From: JBHOQS01 sp042408875
Lineage (GTDB): Bacteria; Chloroflexota; UBA11872; JBHOQS01
Direction: 5' to 3'
DNA length: 64,000 bases
Assembly (NCBI GenBank): GCA_042408875.1
Contig: JBHOQS010000015.1
Span: 387,192-451,191, forward strand
The stretch's first letter is position 1. Every line of letters starts with the position of its first letter. The notes under the pieces are model-generated. The model had not been told where the DNA came from and made no database searches. It was given only the letters and a program-made list of their open reading frames with translations. Positions 16,605-25,632 of the stretch are shown here, in pieces. The translations under genes and the position numbers were made by a program.

Positions 16605-17552
16605 ATGGCGCAATCGCTCCCGGAGGATGTGATCAGCACGTCTGACTCACCGGCGCGCCAGGTACATATCAACTGGCTCCACGTCCTTCGCAACACGGTG
16701 CGCGGCTTCGGAGAAGACAATGCCGCGGAGATGGCTGCTGCGCTCACGTACTTCGCCGTCTTCTCGCTCTTCCCGCTGCTGCTGCTCATGGTTGCCGTCG
16801 GCAGCCTGGCATTCGACTCCGCGGCGGCGCAGGCATACGTGGTGAGCATACTTGTCAATGTGCTGCCTCAGGGGGAGACTGCCGTCCGTGAAATCATCGA
16901 GAGTGTCATTCGTGCGCGCGGCCCGGCCGCGGGCTTTGCACTTCTCAGTCTGCTGTGGGCCTCCCTGGCCTGGTTCGAAGCTGTGGACCGCGGGATCAAC
17001 CGCGTCTGGGGAGTGGCGCGGCGGCGCCCGTTCCTGAAGGCAAAGCTCTATGCTCTGGCCATGGTCACGGGCATCGGGCTGGTCGCGCTTGCGTCCTCGA
17101 TCAGTACGGCAGTCTTGCGACTGGCCCAGGCGCTGGCGCGCGCTATACCGCTGACGGTGCCAGGCGAACTCCTGCTGTGGGAGGCAGCCGCTGCTCTCCT
17201 GAGCGTTGCGCTCATGACCGGGGTCTTCGCTATCCTGTACCGCGTCACTCCACTGCGCCCGGTGGCGTGGGCGGAGGTGCTCCCCGGCGCCGTTCTGACC
17301 GCCGTCCTCTGGGAGCTCGCTCGGTACGCCCTGGCGTTTTATCTGACCGATGTGGCGAATTACGGTGCCGTCTACGGCCCGCTCGCGGCGGTGATCGCCC
17401 TGCTATTCTGGCTCTACGTGGCGCATTTGATTATGCTTGCCGGCGCCGAGTTCACGTATGAATACACCAAAGCAGTCCGCGGCATCACTGCCGGCGAGCT
17501 CCCGCCGATCGCAGATCGGGGCTGGGTGCCCACGCCGAAGTTTGTCCGCTAG
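16605..17552 (+). CDS. YihY/virulence factor BrkB family membrane protein
   Basis: A 315-residue inner-membrane protein with about six helices. Family hallmarks are the N-terminal segment AAEMAAALTYFAVFSLFPLLLLMVA, a central ALATGIGLVAL-like helix, and the C-terminal YGAVYGPLAAVIALLFWLYVAHLIMLAGAEFTYEYT. The family was once called RNase BN in error, and its function is unproven. The start at 16605 was chosen because GGAGGA lies five bases upstream; longer in-frame starts upstream look unrelated. The gene is convergent with the creatininase-family gene, with a hairpin between them. Confidence 0.9.
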   Translation: MAQSLPEDVISTSDSPARQVHINWLHVLRNTVRGFGEDNAAEMAAALTYFAVFSLFPLLLLMVAVGSLAFDSAAAQAYVVSILVNVLPQGETAVREIIESVIRARGPAAGFALLSLLWASLAWFEAVDRGINRVWGVARRRPFLKAKLYALAMVTGIGLVALASSISTAVLRLAQALARAIPLTVPGELLLWEAAAALLSVALMTGVFAILYRVTPLRPVAWAEVLPGAVLTAVLWELARYALAFYLTDVANYGAVYGPLAAVIALLFWLYVAHLIMLAGAEFTYEYTKAVRGITAGELPPIADRGWVPTPKFVR

Positions 17553-17589
17553 CGCCCAAGCCCGCGCAGGCATCTCCCCCGCCGGCAAG

Positions 17590-17608
17590 GCAGGCTGCTG
17601 CAGCCTGC
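17590..17608. terminator. Hairpin between convergent genes
   Basis: GCAGGCTG and CAGCCTGC form a perfect 8-bp stem with a CTG loop, and further GC pairing is possible outside it. It lies 37 bases after the YihY stop and 31 bases after the end of the leftward creatininase-family gene, as expected of a bidirectional terminator. There is no clear T-run. Confidence 0.45.
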
Positions 17609-17639
17609 GGCGGGTTACTGGCTCTGTGGATGCCCGTGG

Positions 17640-18416
17640 TCATCCCCCGCGGTGGAATTGGAGCAGGGCGGCGGCAACGGCCTGCTGGATCACTTCGAGC
17701 AACTGCCGGCCCCGCTCGGCGCTCGCCAGCTCTGAGCGATCGGTATAGCCATCAATGCGCTGCATGCTTTGGTGTGACTGAGTGAACATGCTTACTGTCG
17801 TGTCCGGCAGCGCACTGCCGGCCACCGGCTTCAGCGGGGCCGGGCGCTGCCGGTCAACGAGCTCCGGCCGCAGATGCAGGATCAACGATGCCTCAAAGTC
17901 GCCCGCGTGCCCCGGCACCCGCGCCAGCTCGCGGCCGGCCTCGGACTCGCGCAGGCGGCGCAGCGCCAGCGTCCAGTAGGAGGCTGCACCAGTCAGCACG
18001 TCATGCCGGTTGCTTACCTCCCGGGCAGCCATGCGGATAAGCTCGTCATTCCCACCGTGGCCGTTCAGGAAGAAGATCCGCCGGAAGCCTGATCGCACAG
18101 CGCTCTCGCCCAGATCACGCAGCACTGCCAGCACGGTCTCAGCGCCGAGCGAGAACACGCCGGCGTACGGGAAGTGGTGCGGCGAATAGCCGTATGGCAC
18201 CAGCGGCGCAACGACGATGGGGGCCTCGGGCTGCCCCGCCGCGGCAAGTTCGGCGGCGCCGCGCGCTACGGCCTCACAGATGAGGCAGTCCACAGTCACG
18301 GGCAGGTCGGGCCCGTGCTGCTCCACCGCGGCGATGGGGATCACTAACGTAGTCGTGGGGGCTCGTTCACGCACCTGCTCTCGGGTCATCTCTCCCAGCA
18401 ATACTCTTGCAGCCAT
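17640..18416 (-). CDS. Creatininase family amidohydrolase
   Basis: A 258-residue protein of the creatininase/formamide hydrolase family, which are binuclear-metal amidases. Metal-binding signatures are IAAVEQHGPDLPVTVD (Glu32, His34, Asp43), LNGHGGNDEL and the acidic PGHAGDFEAS segment. Known members hydrolyse creatinine, the formamide FAPy in riboflavin/F420 synthesis, or an intermediate of mycofactocin maturation. Nothing nearby selects among these. GGAG lies six bases upstream of the ATG. A 16-base palindrome lies just upstream of the gene. Confidence 0.87.
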   Translation of the reverse strand: MAARVLLGEMTREQVRERAPTTTLVIPIAAVEQHGPDLPVTVDCLICEAVARGAAELAAAGQPEAPIVVAPLVPYGYSPHHFPYAGVFSLGAETVLAVLRDLGESAVRSGFRRIFFLNGHGGNDELIRMAAREVSNRHDVLTGAASYWTLALRRLRESEAGRELARVPGHAGDFEASLILHLRPELVDRQRPAPLKPVAGSALPDTTVSMFTQSHQSMQRIDGYTDRSELASAERGRQLLEVIQQAVAAALLQFHRGG

Positions 18417-18433
18417 CTTCCGCTCCTTTCACA

Positions 18434-18449
18434 GTATGTCGTAACATAC
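18434..18449. promoter_or_regulatory. Palindrome upstream of the creatininase-family gene
   Basis: GTATGT and ACATAC are separated by CGTA, giving a 16-base inverted repeat 17 bases upstream of the leftward start codon. It could be an operator. The rest of the 18417-18724 gap shows no recognisable gene. Confidence 0.35.
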
Positions 18450-18724
18450 GTTCACACCCTGATGGTCGGACCGCTTGCCTGAACGTCACGCATGGAGCCG
18501 GCGGGCCGCCGTCTGATCCAGCTGGCTGCCCGACGCGGCAGTATAGGCGTGGCCGCCCGGCAGTGCAATCGCGAACTCCCGCGAAACCTGTCACGAAAAG
18601 GCCGATTTTTTAAGGTTTGTTTAAGAGCAGCCCAGTACGCTTGAGTCAGTGATGGTACCCGGCCGGCGGGGCAGTACAGCCGGCGAAGAGAGTAAGGCTT
18701 AACCCGGCCATGGAGGTATATCGG

Positions 18725-18847
18725 ATGCGGCATCTTATTCGGTTTGCGCAGGTGAATCCCCTCTACTGGCGTGCCCTGCTGGTTCTAGCAACGCTGGCGG
18801 CAGTGGCCCTGGGCATCGCGGCCCCGGACGAGTCGACCTGGCCGTAG
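18725..18847 (+). CDS. 40-residue single-helix membrane peptide
   Basis: A short reading frame encodes 40 residues: a basic start (MRHLIRFAQ), the aromatic NPLYW, a hydrophobic helix (ALLVLATLAAVALGIAA) and a short acidic tail ending DESTWP. GGAGG sits eight bases upstream of the ATG, a convincing ribosome site. It is followed 44 bases later by the DUF5317 gene in the same direction. Function unknown. It could be a membrane peptide or a signal-anchored precursor, but no processing enzyme is adjacent. Confidence 0.55.
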   Translation: MRHLIRFAQVNPLYWRALLVLATLAAVALGIAAPDESTWP

Positions 18848-18891
18848 GGCATTGAGCATAGCGGACTAGTAACTGGCAAGAGGACTCCTTG

Positions 18892-19545
18892 ATGATCCTA
18901 TGGCTGGCGCTGGTGCTGGCGGTGGGCATTGGCCTGCTGCGCAGCGGAACCCTGGCCGGGCTGGCCAGGCTGCGGCTGAAGAGCGTCTGGCTCGTGCCGT
19001 TGGCGGTTGCCGTGCAGCTCTATGCCATCTTTGCCCCTGCCGGCCCAGCGCCACTGGAGCGCTGGCATCTTCCCTGGACCAGCAGCTACGTGTGGTACGG
19101 CTGGCCTGCTGTACTGGTCACCGGCTCGACCCTGCTCCTGGCGATTGTGATCGTCCGAAATCTGTCCGTTCCCGGCATGCGCCTTGTTGCGGCGGGCGTG
19201 GCTTGTAACTTGCTCGTGATCGTTGCGAACGGCGGGCTCATGCCGGTAGCCCCGCAATCGCTCGTGGCGGCCCGCCTTATCGAGCACGCGGACGCGGTGG
19301 TGCTGGAAAGCAAGCGTCCCTCTGCAAAAGATGTTGTCCTCCGGCCGGAGGACACTCGCTTTGCGATCCTCTCTGACTGGCTGGTGACCCCGCCCGTGCC
19401 TCGGCAAAAGATCCTCAGCATCGGCGACGTACTTGTTGCCGTCGGTCTCGGGGTGGTGGTGGTGAGAGCGATGGAAGATACCGAGCGTCGCATACAGCCT
19501 GCTCGAGCATCAGCAGGCGTGGCGGTCGCTGCGATAGAGGATTGA
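18892..19545 (+). CDS. DUF5317 domain membrane protein
   Basis: A 217-residue protein with about four hydrophobic segments and the motifs expected of DUF5317: NGGLMPVAPQSL, a following FAILSDWLVTPPVP, and KILSIGDVLVAVGLGVVVV. No biochemical function is known for the family. The ATG at 18892 follows a TTG by one codon; the upstream GAGG supports starting here. The gene is translationally coupled to the next gene with a single base between stop and start. It probably forms one transcript with the 40-aa peptide gene. Confidence 0.8.
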   Translation: MILWLALVLAVGIGLLRSGTLAGLARLRLKSVWLVPLAVAVQLYAIFAPAGPAPLERWHLPWTSSYVWYGWPAVLVTGSTLLLAIVIVRNLSVPGMRLVAAGVACNLLVIVANGGLMPVAPQSLVAARLIEHADAVVLESKRPSAKDVVLRPEDTRFAILSDWLVTPPVPRQKILSIGDVLVAVGLGVVVVRAMEDTERRIQPARASAGVAVAAIED

Positions 19546-19546
19546 T

Positions 19547-20209
19547 ATGTTGCCTGACAAACTATTGAGCGCGCAGCCGGGCACGGTGGGGCCGCATACC
19601 CCTTTACCGGTTCTGCCGGCCGGCTTCACCGACGAACTGCAGCGGCTTCTCCAGACTCTGAGCGGGGAAGTGTGGCGGTTGCTGCGGCCAACTGCGATTG
19701 ACGTCGTGTTGCTTGCCGCGGCCATTGACCGCACGTTCTGCACCGCCTTGTTGATTAACCCACGCGCTGCCCTGCTGGCTTTCCGGTCCGATCCAGATGC
19801 CGTGCTGGGCAGTCGCAGCCGTCTGGCGCGGCTTGGACCGGTAGCACAGCAGCTCTCCGACGAGGAGATCGATGCGCTGGCTGCCCTCAAGGCAGCAAAT
19901 CTTGAAGAATTCGCACACCAGGCGCTGGCACTCACCGGCGCACCCGGCTCAGAGAGCGCCGGGCGTGACGCCAGCGCGCAGGTTCCGGTCCCGTGGCAGC
20001 CGTTGCCGAGCCTCCAGCCGGCGATGCAGCCACCCAACGGCCGTACCACTGGCTCTCAGGCTCCAGGGGCCATGCCGCGGCACCGCGCCAGAGTCACACG
20101 GCTGCGTTTCGTGCGCGGCAGTGCTCCTGGCGGGGGGAAGCAGTCCGATATACGGCGCACCGCTTCGAGCCGAGCTAGCCATCCTCCGCAGCATATCTCT
20201 CCAGCATAG
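19547..20209 (+). CDS. Unknown protein with a leader-peptide-like (NHLP/Os1348-like) segment
   Basis: A 220-residue protein. Residues about 50-125 have the pattern AAAIDRTFCTALLINPRAAL ... LSDEEIDALAALKAANLEEFA. This resembles the nitrile-hydratase-like leader fold used by some ribosomal natural-product precursors and by stand-alone NHLP-clan proteins (inference from pattern only). Residues about 145-220 are Pro/Arg/Ser-rich and look unconserved, perhaps read-through after loss of an earlier stop. GAGG lies six bases upstream of the ATG, one base after the DUF5317 stop. No maturation enzymes are next to it. Confidence 0.55.
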   Translation: MLPDKLLSAQPGTVGPHTPLPVLPAGFTDELQRLLQTLSGEVWRLLRPTAIDVVLLAAAIDRTFCTALLINPRAALLAFRSDPDAVLGSRSRLARLGPVAQQLSDEEIDALAALKAANLEEFAHQALALTGAPGSESAGRDASAQVPVPWQPLPSLQPAMQPPNGRTTGSQAPGAMPRHRARVTRLRFVRGSAPGGGKQSDIRRTASSRASHPPQHISPA

Positions 20210-20221
20210 CCGGTCACACGC

Positions 20222-20239
20222 CACGAGGAGAGCCTCGTG
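20222..20239 (+). terminator. Perfect hairpin after the DUF5317 cassette
   Basis: CACGAGG-AGAG-CCTCGTG forms a perfect 7-bp stem with a four-base loop, 13 bases after the stop codon at 20209. Only a short T-pair follows. It probably ends the three-gene cassette. Confidence 0.45.
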
Positions 20240-20412
20240 TTGACCCGGTTGATCCAAGTGTGCTGGCCCGACAGTACCAGGAGGCAGAGTCGCTTCTCCC
20301 TATCTGGGAGCCCCTCGTGATGCACCTGCCTCTAAGGTATACTAGCACCAGCCAGGGCAGGCACCGCGCGGCGGTGCACCGCGCCGAGTGACCCCACGGC
20401 GTTGAGTGGCTG

Positions 20413-23400
20413 GTGTTGCGATCTCCTGGACAACCCTTCCAACTCATCACCACGAAGATTGCTGTGCCGTCGGCGCGGACACAGATCGTCCGGCGCCGGC
20501 GCGCCTTTGCACTGCTCCATGAGCAGCTAGATCTGCGCCTCAACGTCGTGCTGGCGCCGGCCGGCTACGGCAAGACATCACTGCTCATCGATTTTGCACA
20601 GGATTGTCTGGCTCGCGGTATCCCAGTGTGCTGGTACAGTCTCGACGAGCAGGATAGCGACCCCCTCGTGTTCTTGCGCTACCTTGCCACAAGCCTGCGC
20701 CGTAGCTTCCCACACTTTGGCGAGCGAACCTTCCGCTTGCTAGATGAGGCCCGCAGCACCTTCGTACCTGATCCCAGCCTCGCATTTTCAGTCCTCGGGA
20801 CGCTGATCAGTGAAATCGACGAGCAGATCGCGGACTTCTTCGTGCTTGTTCTGGACGATTACCATGTGCTCCCTGCCGATAGTCTGGTCCATACGCTGAT
20901 GGGCCTGTTTCTCACCTACCTGCCGGTGGCAGCGCACGTGGTCGTGGCGACGCGCGCGCTGCCACCGCTGGCGGTGAGCAAGCTGGTAGCTGATGGACAA
21001 GTCGGAGGCCTGAGCCCGCGCGACCTCTCGCTGAATGCGCCCGAGGCGCGTGAGATCCTGCGCCTGCGCGCTGGCCTGGAGGTCAGTGAACAGGAAGCCG
21101 TAGACCTGGTTCAGCAGAGCGGCGGATGGGTGCTGGGACTGCTGGCCAGCGTGAGCGACCGTGCACCGCTTGGCAGCGCTGTGCGTGCGCTGTCTGCGGT
21201 GAGCGGCGCTGCGGCGCTGTACCAGGCGCTAGCGGACGACATCATCACCCGACTTTCTCCGGCCGACCAGCGCATCCTCTACGCCGCCGCGCTTCTGGAG
21301 ATGGCGCCTGCCGGGCTGATTGACGCCGCGCTGGGCACGAGTAGCGCCGCAATGCTGCTGAGCAGGCTGTGCGACGAGACGCCCTTTGTGATGCCTCTCG
21401 AAGAGCGTCGCGACGTGTACCGCCTGCACCAGCTCTTCTGCGAGCATGTAGTGCGGCGCATCGATGCGCGCTCCCCACGTTGGCGGCTCACCATTAGCAG
21501 GGCTCTGGCGCGCGCCGCGCGAGCCGGCGGGAACGACGATCTGTCCGTCAGGCTGCTGCTCGGCGCGCGCGACATACCTGGCGCCGTGCAGGTCATACGT
21601 CGCTGTATCGACGAGCACCTTGCCGCCGGGCGGTACCGCCTGGCCGGCTCATGGCTGGACGCGCTGCCGCCGGCTGCAGTGGAACAAGACGCTCGCCTGC
21701 TGTTGGCGCGAGCGCGGGTGCTGGCTTTCCGCGGCGACCGCTACGGTGCCCTGGAGTTGGCCGAGCGCGCGGTGCAGCGCGCCGAGCTCGTCGAGCGCAG
21801 GCTACTTACCCGGGCGCGCATCTTGACTAGTATCCTGCTGTCAGGCTGTGGCAGGCCTGGCGAGGGCGAGGAGCTAGCGCAGCGCCTGCTGGAGGAGCTG
21901 AGCAGCCGGCGCCAGCCGCACGACCTGGCAGATGTGTATCGCGCCCTGAGTATGGCTTGTTATGCACAGGATAAGCTTGACCAGGCGCTTGCATATATGG
22001 AGCAGGCGCTGCGGCTCTACGAACAGCAGGGACGTCTCTATGATGTGGCAGGCGCTCTCAACCAGATCGGCGCCTGCCACAATCAGCTCGGTCACCCGCA
22101 GGAGGCTAGCACCTACTACCAGCGGGCACTGGCGCTGCGCGAGCAGATCGGTGACCTCGCTGGCGTGGCGACGAGCTCCAACAACGTCGGCCTGCTGGCG
22201 TACCAGCGCGGTGACTACGAACAGGCGCAGAGCGCGTTCGAGCGGGCGCGCGACATTGCCCGCACGCTCGGGTCGGTGCGGACGCTCGCCTACGCGCACG
22301 CAAACCTGGCCGACTTGTACCGGACCACCGGGCAGGTCGAGCAGGCACTCGCAGCCTACGAGCAGGCCGCGCAGGCTGCGCGAGAAGCTGGCGAGCGCAG
22401 CCTGGTGGTGTACTGCGACGACGGCCAGGCGAACACGCTCTTGCTGGCAGGCCGTCTCGACGAGGCCGCCCGTATGCTGGCACGAGCGCGACAGGCGGCC
22501 GAGGAGATAGGCTCCGCGCGCTTGCTGGCGCGGGTGACCACTACCGAGGGGGCCCTGGCGCTCCACCGTGGCGCTCTCCATCTGGCGCGGGACCTCCTGG
22601 AGCAGGGCCGCAACCGCGCCGAGCAGGTGAAGGACCGGCGCCTGGAGGGCCGTGCCCTCCTACTGCTGGCAGAGGTCTCTCACCGTCTGCACCTGGACCA
22701 GCAGGCACTGGCTACGCTAGACCTGCTGGCGCGCCTAGCCGGGGCGCTGGGCAGCCGCGAGTTCATCGTCGCCGAGGGAAAGCGCATTCTTCCGCTCCTC
22801 AGGTATGCTGTAGAGCAGCGGCCTTCTGAGACCGTCTTCCTGCGCTCGCTCGATGAGATCGATGCCGCGGCTGCGGCAGCGGTGCGCGCAGAGCTCGCGC
22901 GCCAGGAGCAGGAGCAGCAGCGCTACCCGCGGGTGGTCTGCCATCTGCTTGGTCCGCCGGAGGTCTACGTCGAGCGGCGCCTGCTCAGTGACGATGCCTT
23001 CACCGTCGATCGTGCCCGGCTGCTGCTGCTGTACCTCACCCTCTTTCCTGCTGGCCGCTCGCGAGAGGACCTCCAGGAGACGCTCTGGCCAGACGTAGAG
23101 CCTGGCGCCGTGGCTAGCCGGTTCCATGTCACGCTCTACCACTTGCGCAAAGCCCTCTTCCCCGAGATTGTGCTGCGGCGAAGCGGCTGGTACCGCCTGA
23201 ACCCAGCCGTTGATGTGAGTACCGATGTGAGAAGCTTCCTGCGCCACCTTGAGGCCTCTCGCAACGAACGGCTCTCCCGTGAGCAGCGCCTGGAAGAGCT
23301 ACGCGCGGCGGTCGAACTATACCGCGGGCCGTTGCTGCCTGACCTGGACTCAGAGCTCATTCGCGAGCGCCGGGCAGAGCTAGAGCGGCGCTACCTGGAG

Positions 23401-23691
23401 GCGCTGGGGCGTCTAGCTGAGGCGGCCTACGAAGACAGCGACTATCGCACCTGCCTGCGCTACTGCCGCCGCATGCTTGAGGTCGATCCGCACGTCGAGG
23501 AAGCGCACTATCGCATCATGCGCTGTCTCTCTCAGCTCGGCGAGAATCTGGCTGCGCTGGCGCACTACCGCCACTACGTGCGGGCGCTGCGCCGCGAAGA
23601 CCCGACCTCCTCACCGTCTCCCTTCCTCATGGACCTCTACCAGGAACTGCTCCGCCGCGAGCGCCAGCGCAGCCGCAGCGATGCTCTTTGA
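20413..23691 (+). CDS. Large ATPase/TPR transcriptional regulator with SARP-type (BTAD) C-terminus
   Basis: A 1092-residue protein of the MalT/AfsR-like STAND class. The N-terminal ATPase has a Walker A at 48-56 (APAGYGKTS) and a Walker B in FFVLVLDDYH. A middle block of TPR repeats spans roughly 430-800 (for example GACHNQLGHPQEASTYYQRA and ANLADLYRTTGQVEQALAAYEQA). The C-terminus carries a winged-helix DNA-binding segment (RARLLLLYLTLFPAGRSRED) and a bacterial transcriptional activation domain (AYEDSDYRTCLRYCRRMLEVD). It should be an ATP-gated activator. The start is GTG. Its target genes are not apparent from context. Confidence 0.9.
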   Translation: MLRSPGQPFQLITTKIAVPSARTQIVRRRRAFALLHEQLDLRLNVVLAPAGYGKTSLLIDFAQDCLARGIPVCWYSLDEQDSDPLVFLRYLATSLRRSFPHFGERTFRLLDEARSTFVPDPSLAFSVLGTLISEIDEQIADFFVLVLDDYHVLPADSLVHTLMGLFLTYLPVAAHVVVATRALPPLAVSKLVADGQVGGLSPRDLSLNAPEAREILRLRAGLEVSEQEAVDLVQQSGGWVLGLLASVSDRAPLGSAVRALSAVSGAAALYQALADDIITRLSPADQRILYAAALLEMAPAGLIDAALGTSSAAMLLSRLCDETPFVMPLEERRDVYRLHQLFCEHVVRRIDARSPRWRLTISRALARAARAGGNDDLSVRLLLGARDIPGAVQVIRRCIDEHLAAGRYRLAGSWLDALPPAAVEQDARLLLARARVLAFRGDRYGALELAERAVQRAELVERRLLTRARILTSILLSGCGRPGEGEELAQRLLEELSSRRQPHDLADVYRALSMACYAQDKLDQALAYMEQALRLYEQQGRLYDVAGALNQIGACHNQLGHPQEASTYYQRALALREQIGDLAGVATSSNNVGLLAYQRGDYEQAQSAFERARDIARTLGSVRTLAYAHANLADLYRTTGQVEQALAAYEQAAQAAREAGERSLVVYCDDGQANTLLLAGRLDEAARMLARARQAAEEIGSARLLARVTTTEGALALHRGALHLARDLLEQGRNRAEQVKDRRLEGRALLLLAEVSHRLHLDQQALATLDLLARLAGALGSREFIVAEGKRILPLLRYAVEQRPSETVFLRSLDEIDAAAAAAVRAELARQEQEQQRYPRVVCHLLGPPEVYVERRLLSDDAFTVDRARLLLLYLTLFPAGRSREDLQETLWPDVEPGAVASRFHVTLYHLRKALFPEIVLRRSGWYRLNPAVDVSTDVRSFLRHLEASRNERLSREQRLEELRAAVELYRGPLLPDLDSELIRERRAELERRYLEALGRLAEAAYEDSDYRTCLRYCRRMLEVDPHVEEAHYRIMRCLSQLGENLAALAHYRHYVRALRREDPTSSPSPFLMDLYQELLRRERQRSRSDAL

Positions 23692-23941
23692 TTGTTTACC
23701 CAAAATCGGCTACATATTTACTGCGAGTGCAGGCCCTCACCCGGCCACAATCCGGCGCTTCTGGAGCGCTGCGTCATCCTAGCCTGCCTCGAGCGGCGCA
23801 ATCTTCATGGGGGAGACAGCTTGCTCCAGGGCACGGCAGCTGATCTGGTGGAGGGTGCGGAGCCGGAACTAATCATCCAGTGGTGAAGTCCTGGCAATCC
23901 GGTAGTATTGAACGGACGTACTTGCTGATAGGTGGTCATCC

Positions 23942-25606
23942 ATGCCGAAGACACGAGAAAAAGTTGCCCTTTCCTTTGAGGCGCGGGAGAAGCTCAAGAC
24001 CGGTGCAGATATCATGGGACGGGTCCTGCGCGTGACCTTGGGGCCGGCCGCGCGGACCGTGGCAATCGCCCCGCTGGTGAAGTCACGCGCCCCTGAGGTA
24101 CTGCACGACGGTGCCACGATTGCCCGGCGCATTATCGAGATACCGAACCGCTACGAGAACGCCGGAGCGATGATGATCCGCCACATGGCCTGGCGCGTCC
24201 GTGAAGAAGTGGGCGATGGGGCCGCGACAACGGCAGTCGTGGCGCAGACGATCCTTCACGAGGCGCACCGCTGTGTCGCGGCGGGTGCGAACCCGATGAT
24301 GCTCAAGCGCGGTATCGAGCGGGCCCTCGAGGTGGCGGTCAGGGAACTGCGCGCTATGGCCAAGCCACTGGAGAGCGAGGAGCAGATCGCTGCCATCGCT
24401 ACTGCCTCCGCCGGCGACCCGCGCATGGGCAAGCTCATCGGAGAGATGCTCAGCATCATCGGGCACGACGGCGTCATCCTGGTCGAGGAGAGCGCCGCCA
24501 CCTTTATGGACCGCGAGTACGTTGAGGGCATGCGCTGGAACACCGGCTACGTCTCACCGTATTTCGTGACCGACACCGACCGCATGGAGGCGGTGGTCAA
24601 CAATCCCTGGATCCTGGTCACTGACACAAACCTTGAGTCGCTTGAGGACGTGCAGCCCATCCTGGAGAAAGTGCTGAAGGCACGCCAGGAAATGGGCATC
24701 CCCAAGAACGAGGGCGGCCTGGTCATCATCGCCAATGAGATCGAGAAGGACGCGCTCGCCACGCTTACCGTGAACAAGGAGCGCGGCGTCATGCCGATCC
24801 TCGGCATCAAGGCGCCCGGCTACGGTGACAACCGCGTGCGCATCCTCGAAGACATCGCCCTGCTGACCGGCGCGAAATTTATCTCGGAGGATGCCGGCGA
24901 GCGCGTGTATAATGCGACCCTCGAACACCTGGGCAAGGCCCGCAGGGTGTGGGCGAACAAGGATACCTTCACTATCATCGGCGGGCAGGCGGATCAGGCA
25001 GCCATTCGCGCCCGCGTGCTGGAGATCAAGAACCAGCTCAAGGGCGTGGGCACGAAAGAGAAGCTCTCGGACTATGATCGGGAGAAGCTGCGCGAGCGTC
25101 TGGGGAAGCTCACCGGTGGAATTGCCATCCTGCGCATCGGGGCCCCAACGGAGCGCGAGCTCCAGGAGAAGAAGCAGCGCGCCGAGGAGGCTGTTGCCGC
25201 GACGCAGGCCGCCGTTGAGGAGGGTGTGGTCCCTGGAGGTGGAGCAGCCTACCTGGCCTGCATCCCCTCGGTGCTGGCCATCGAGGCCGAGGGCGACGAG
25301 CGCATGGGCGTCGAGATCATGGCCAAGGCGCTCGAAGCGCCGGCCTACTGGATCGCTTGGAATGCTGGTGCGGATGCCCGCGCCGTAGTAGCCGAGGCGA
25401 AGCGGCTGGGACCTGGCTATGCCTATGAGGTGCGCAGCGGCAAGGTGATGCGCATGGAAGATGCCGGGATCCTCGATCCGCTGAAGGTCGTGCGCGTGGC
25501 GCTGGAGACCGGCACCAGCGGTGGGCTGATGATGTTGACTACCGAAGCGATTGTGCTCACCAAGCGGGATAAGAGCGGCTTCACCAACGTGAGCCTGAAT
25601 CCATAA
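23942..25606 (+). CDS. Divergent GroEL (Cpn60) paralogue without adjacent groES
   Basis: A 554-residue group I chaperonin subunit. Phosphate-loop and nucleotide motifs are recognisable: TLGPAARTV (33-40), HDGATI (55-60), GDGAATTAV (91-99) and GGGAAYL (432-438). Three features are atypical. The GDGTTT motif reads GDGAAT. The residue equivalent to the E. coli catalytic Asp398 is Glu416 (RAEEAV). The C-terminus ends TNVSLNP with no Gly-Gly-Met tail. There is no groES next to it. It may be a specialised second chaperonin. A GGTGG precedes the ATG. The preceding gap 23692-23941 shows no gene. Confidence 0.9.
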   Translation: MPKTREKVALSFEAREKLKTGADIMGRVLRVTLGPAARTVAIAPLVKSRAPEVLHDGATIARRIIEIPNRYENAGAMMIRHMAWRVREEVGDGAATTAVVAQTILHEAHRCVAAGANPMMLKRGIERALEVAVRELRAMAKPLESEEQIAAIATASAGDPRMGKLIGEMLSIIGHDGVILVEESAATFMDREYVEGMRWNTGYVSPYFVTDTDRMEAVVNNPWILVTDTNLESLEDVQPILEKVLKARQEMGIPKNEGGLVIIANEIEKDALATLTVNKERGVMPILGIKAPGYGDNRVRILEDIALLTGAKFISEDAGERVYNATLEHLGKARRVWANKDTFTIIGGQADQAAIRARVLEIKNQLKGVGTKEKLSDYDREKLRERLGKLTGGIAILRIGAPTERELQEKKQRAEEAVAATQAAVEEGVVPGGGAAYLACIPSVLAIEAEGDERMGVEIMAKALEAPAYWIAWNAGADARAVVAEAKRLGPGYAYEVRSGKVMRMEDAGILDPLKVVRVALETGTSGGLMMLTTEAIVLTKRDKSGFTNVSLNP

Positions 25607-25622
25607 GGTTAGGAAGGTTAGG
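25605..25622 (+). repeat. 9-nt tandem duplication starting in the groEL-paralogue stop codon
   Basis: AAGGTTAGG occurs twice in a row, beginning with the last two bases of the TAA stop. The duplicated block fills most of the 26-base gap to the next gene. Confidence 0.85.
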
Positions 25623-25632
25623 GGCAGAGAGG

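Noticed and set aside
20338..20343. TATACT as promoter for the BTAD regulator
   Set aside because: No acceptable -35 box at the right distance; kept only as a weak possibility.
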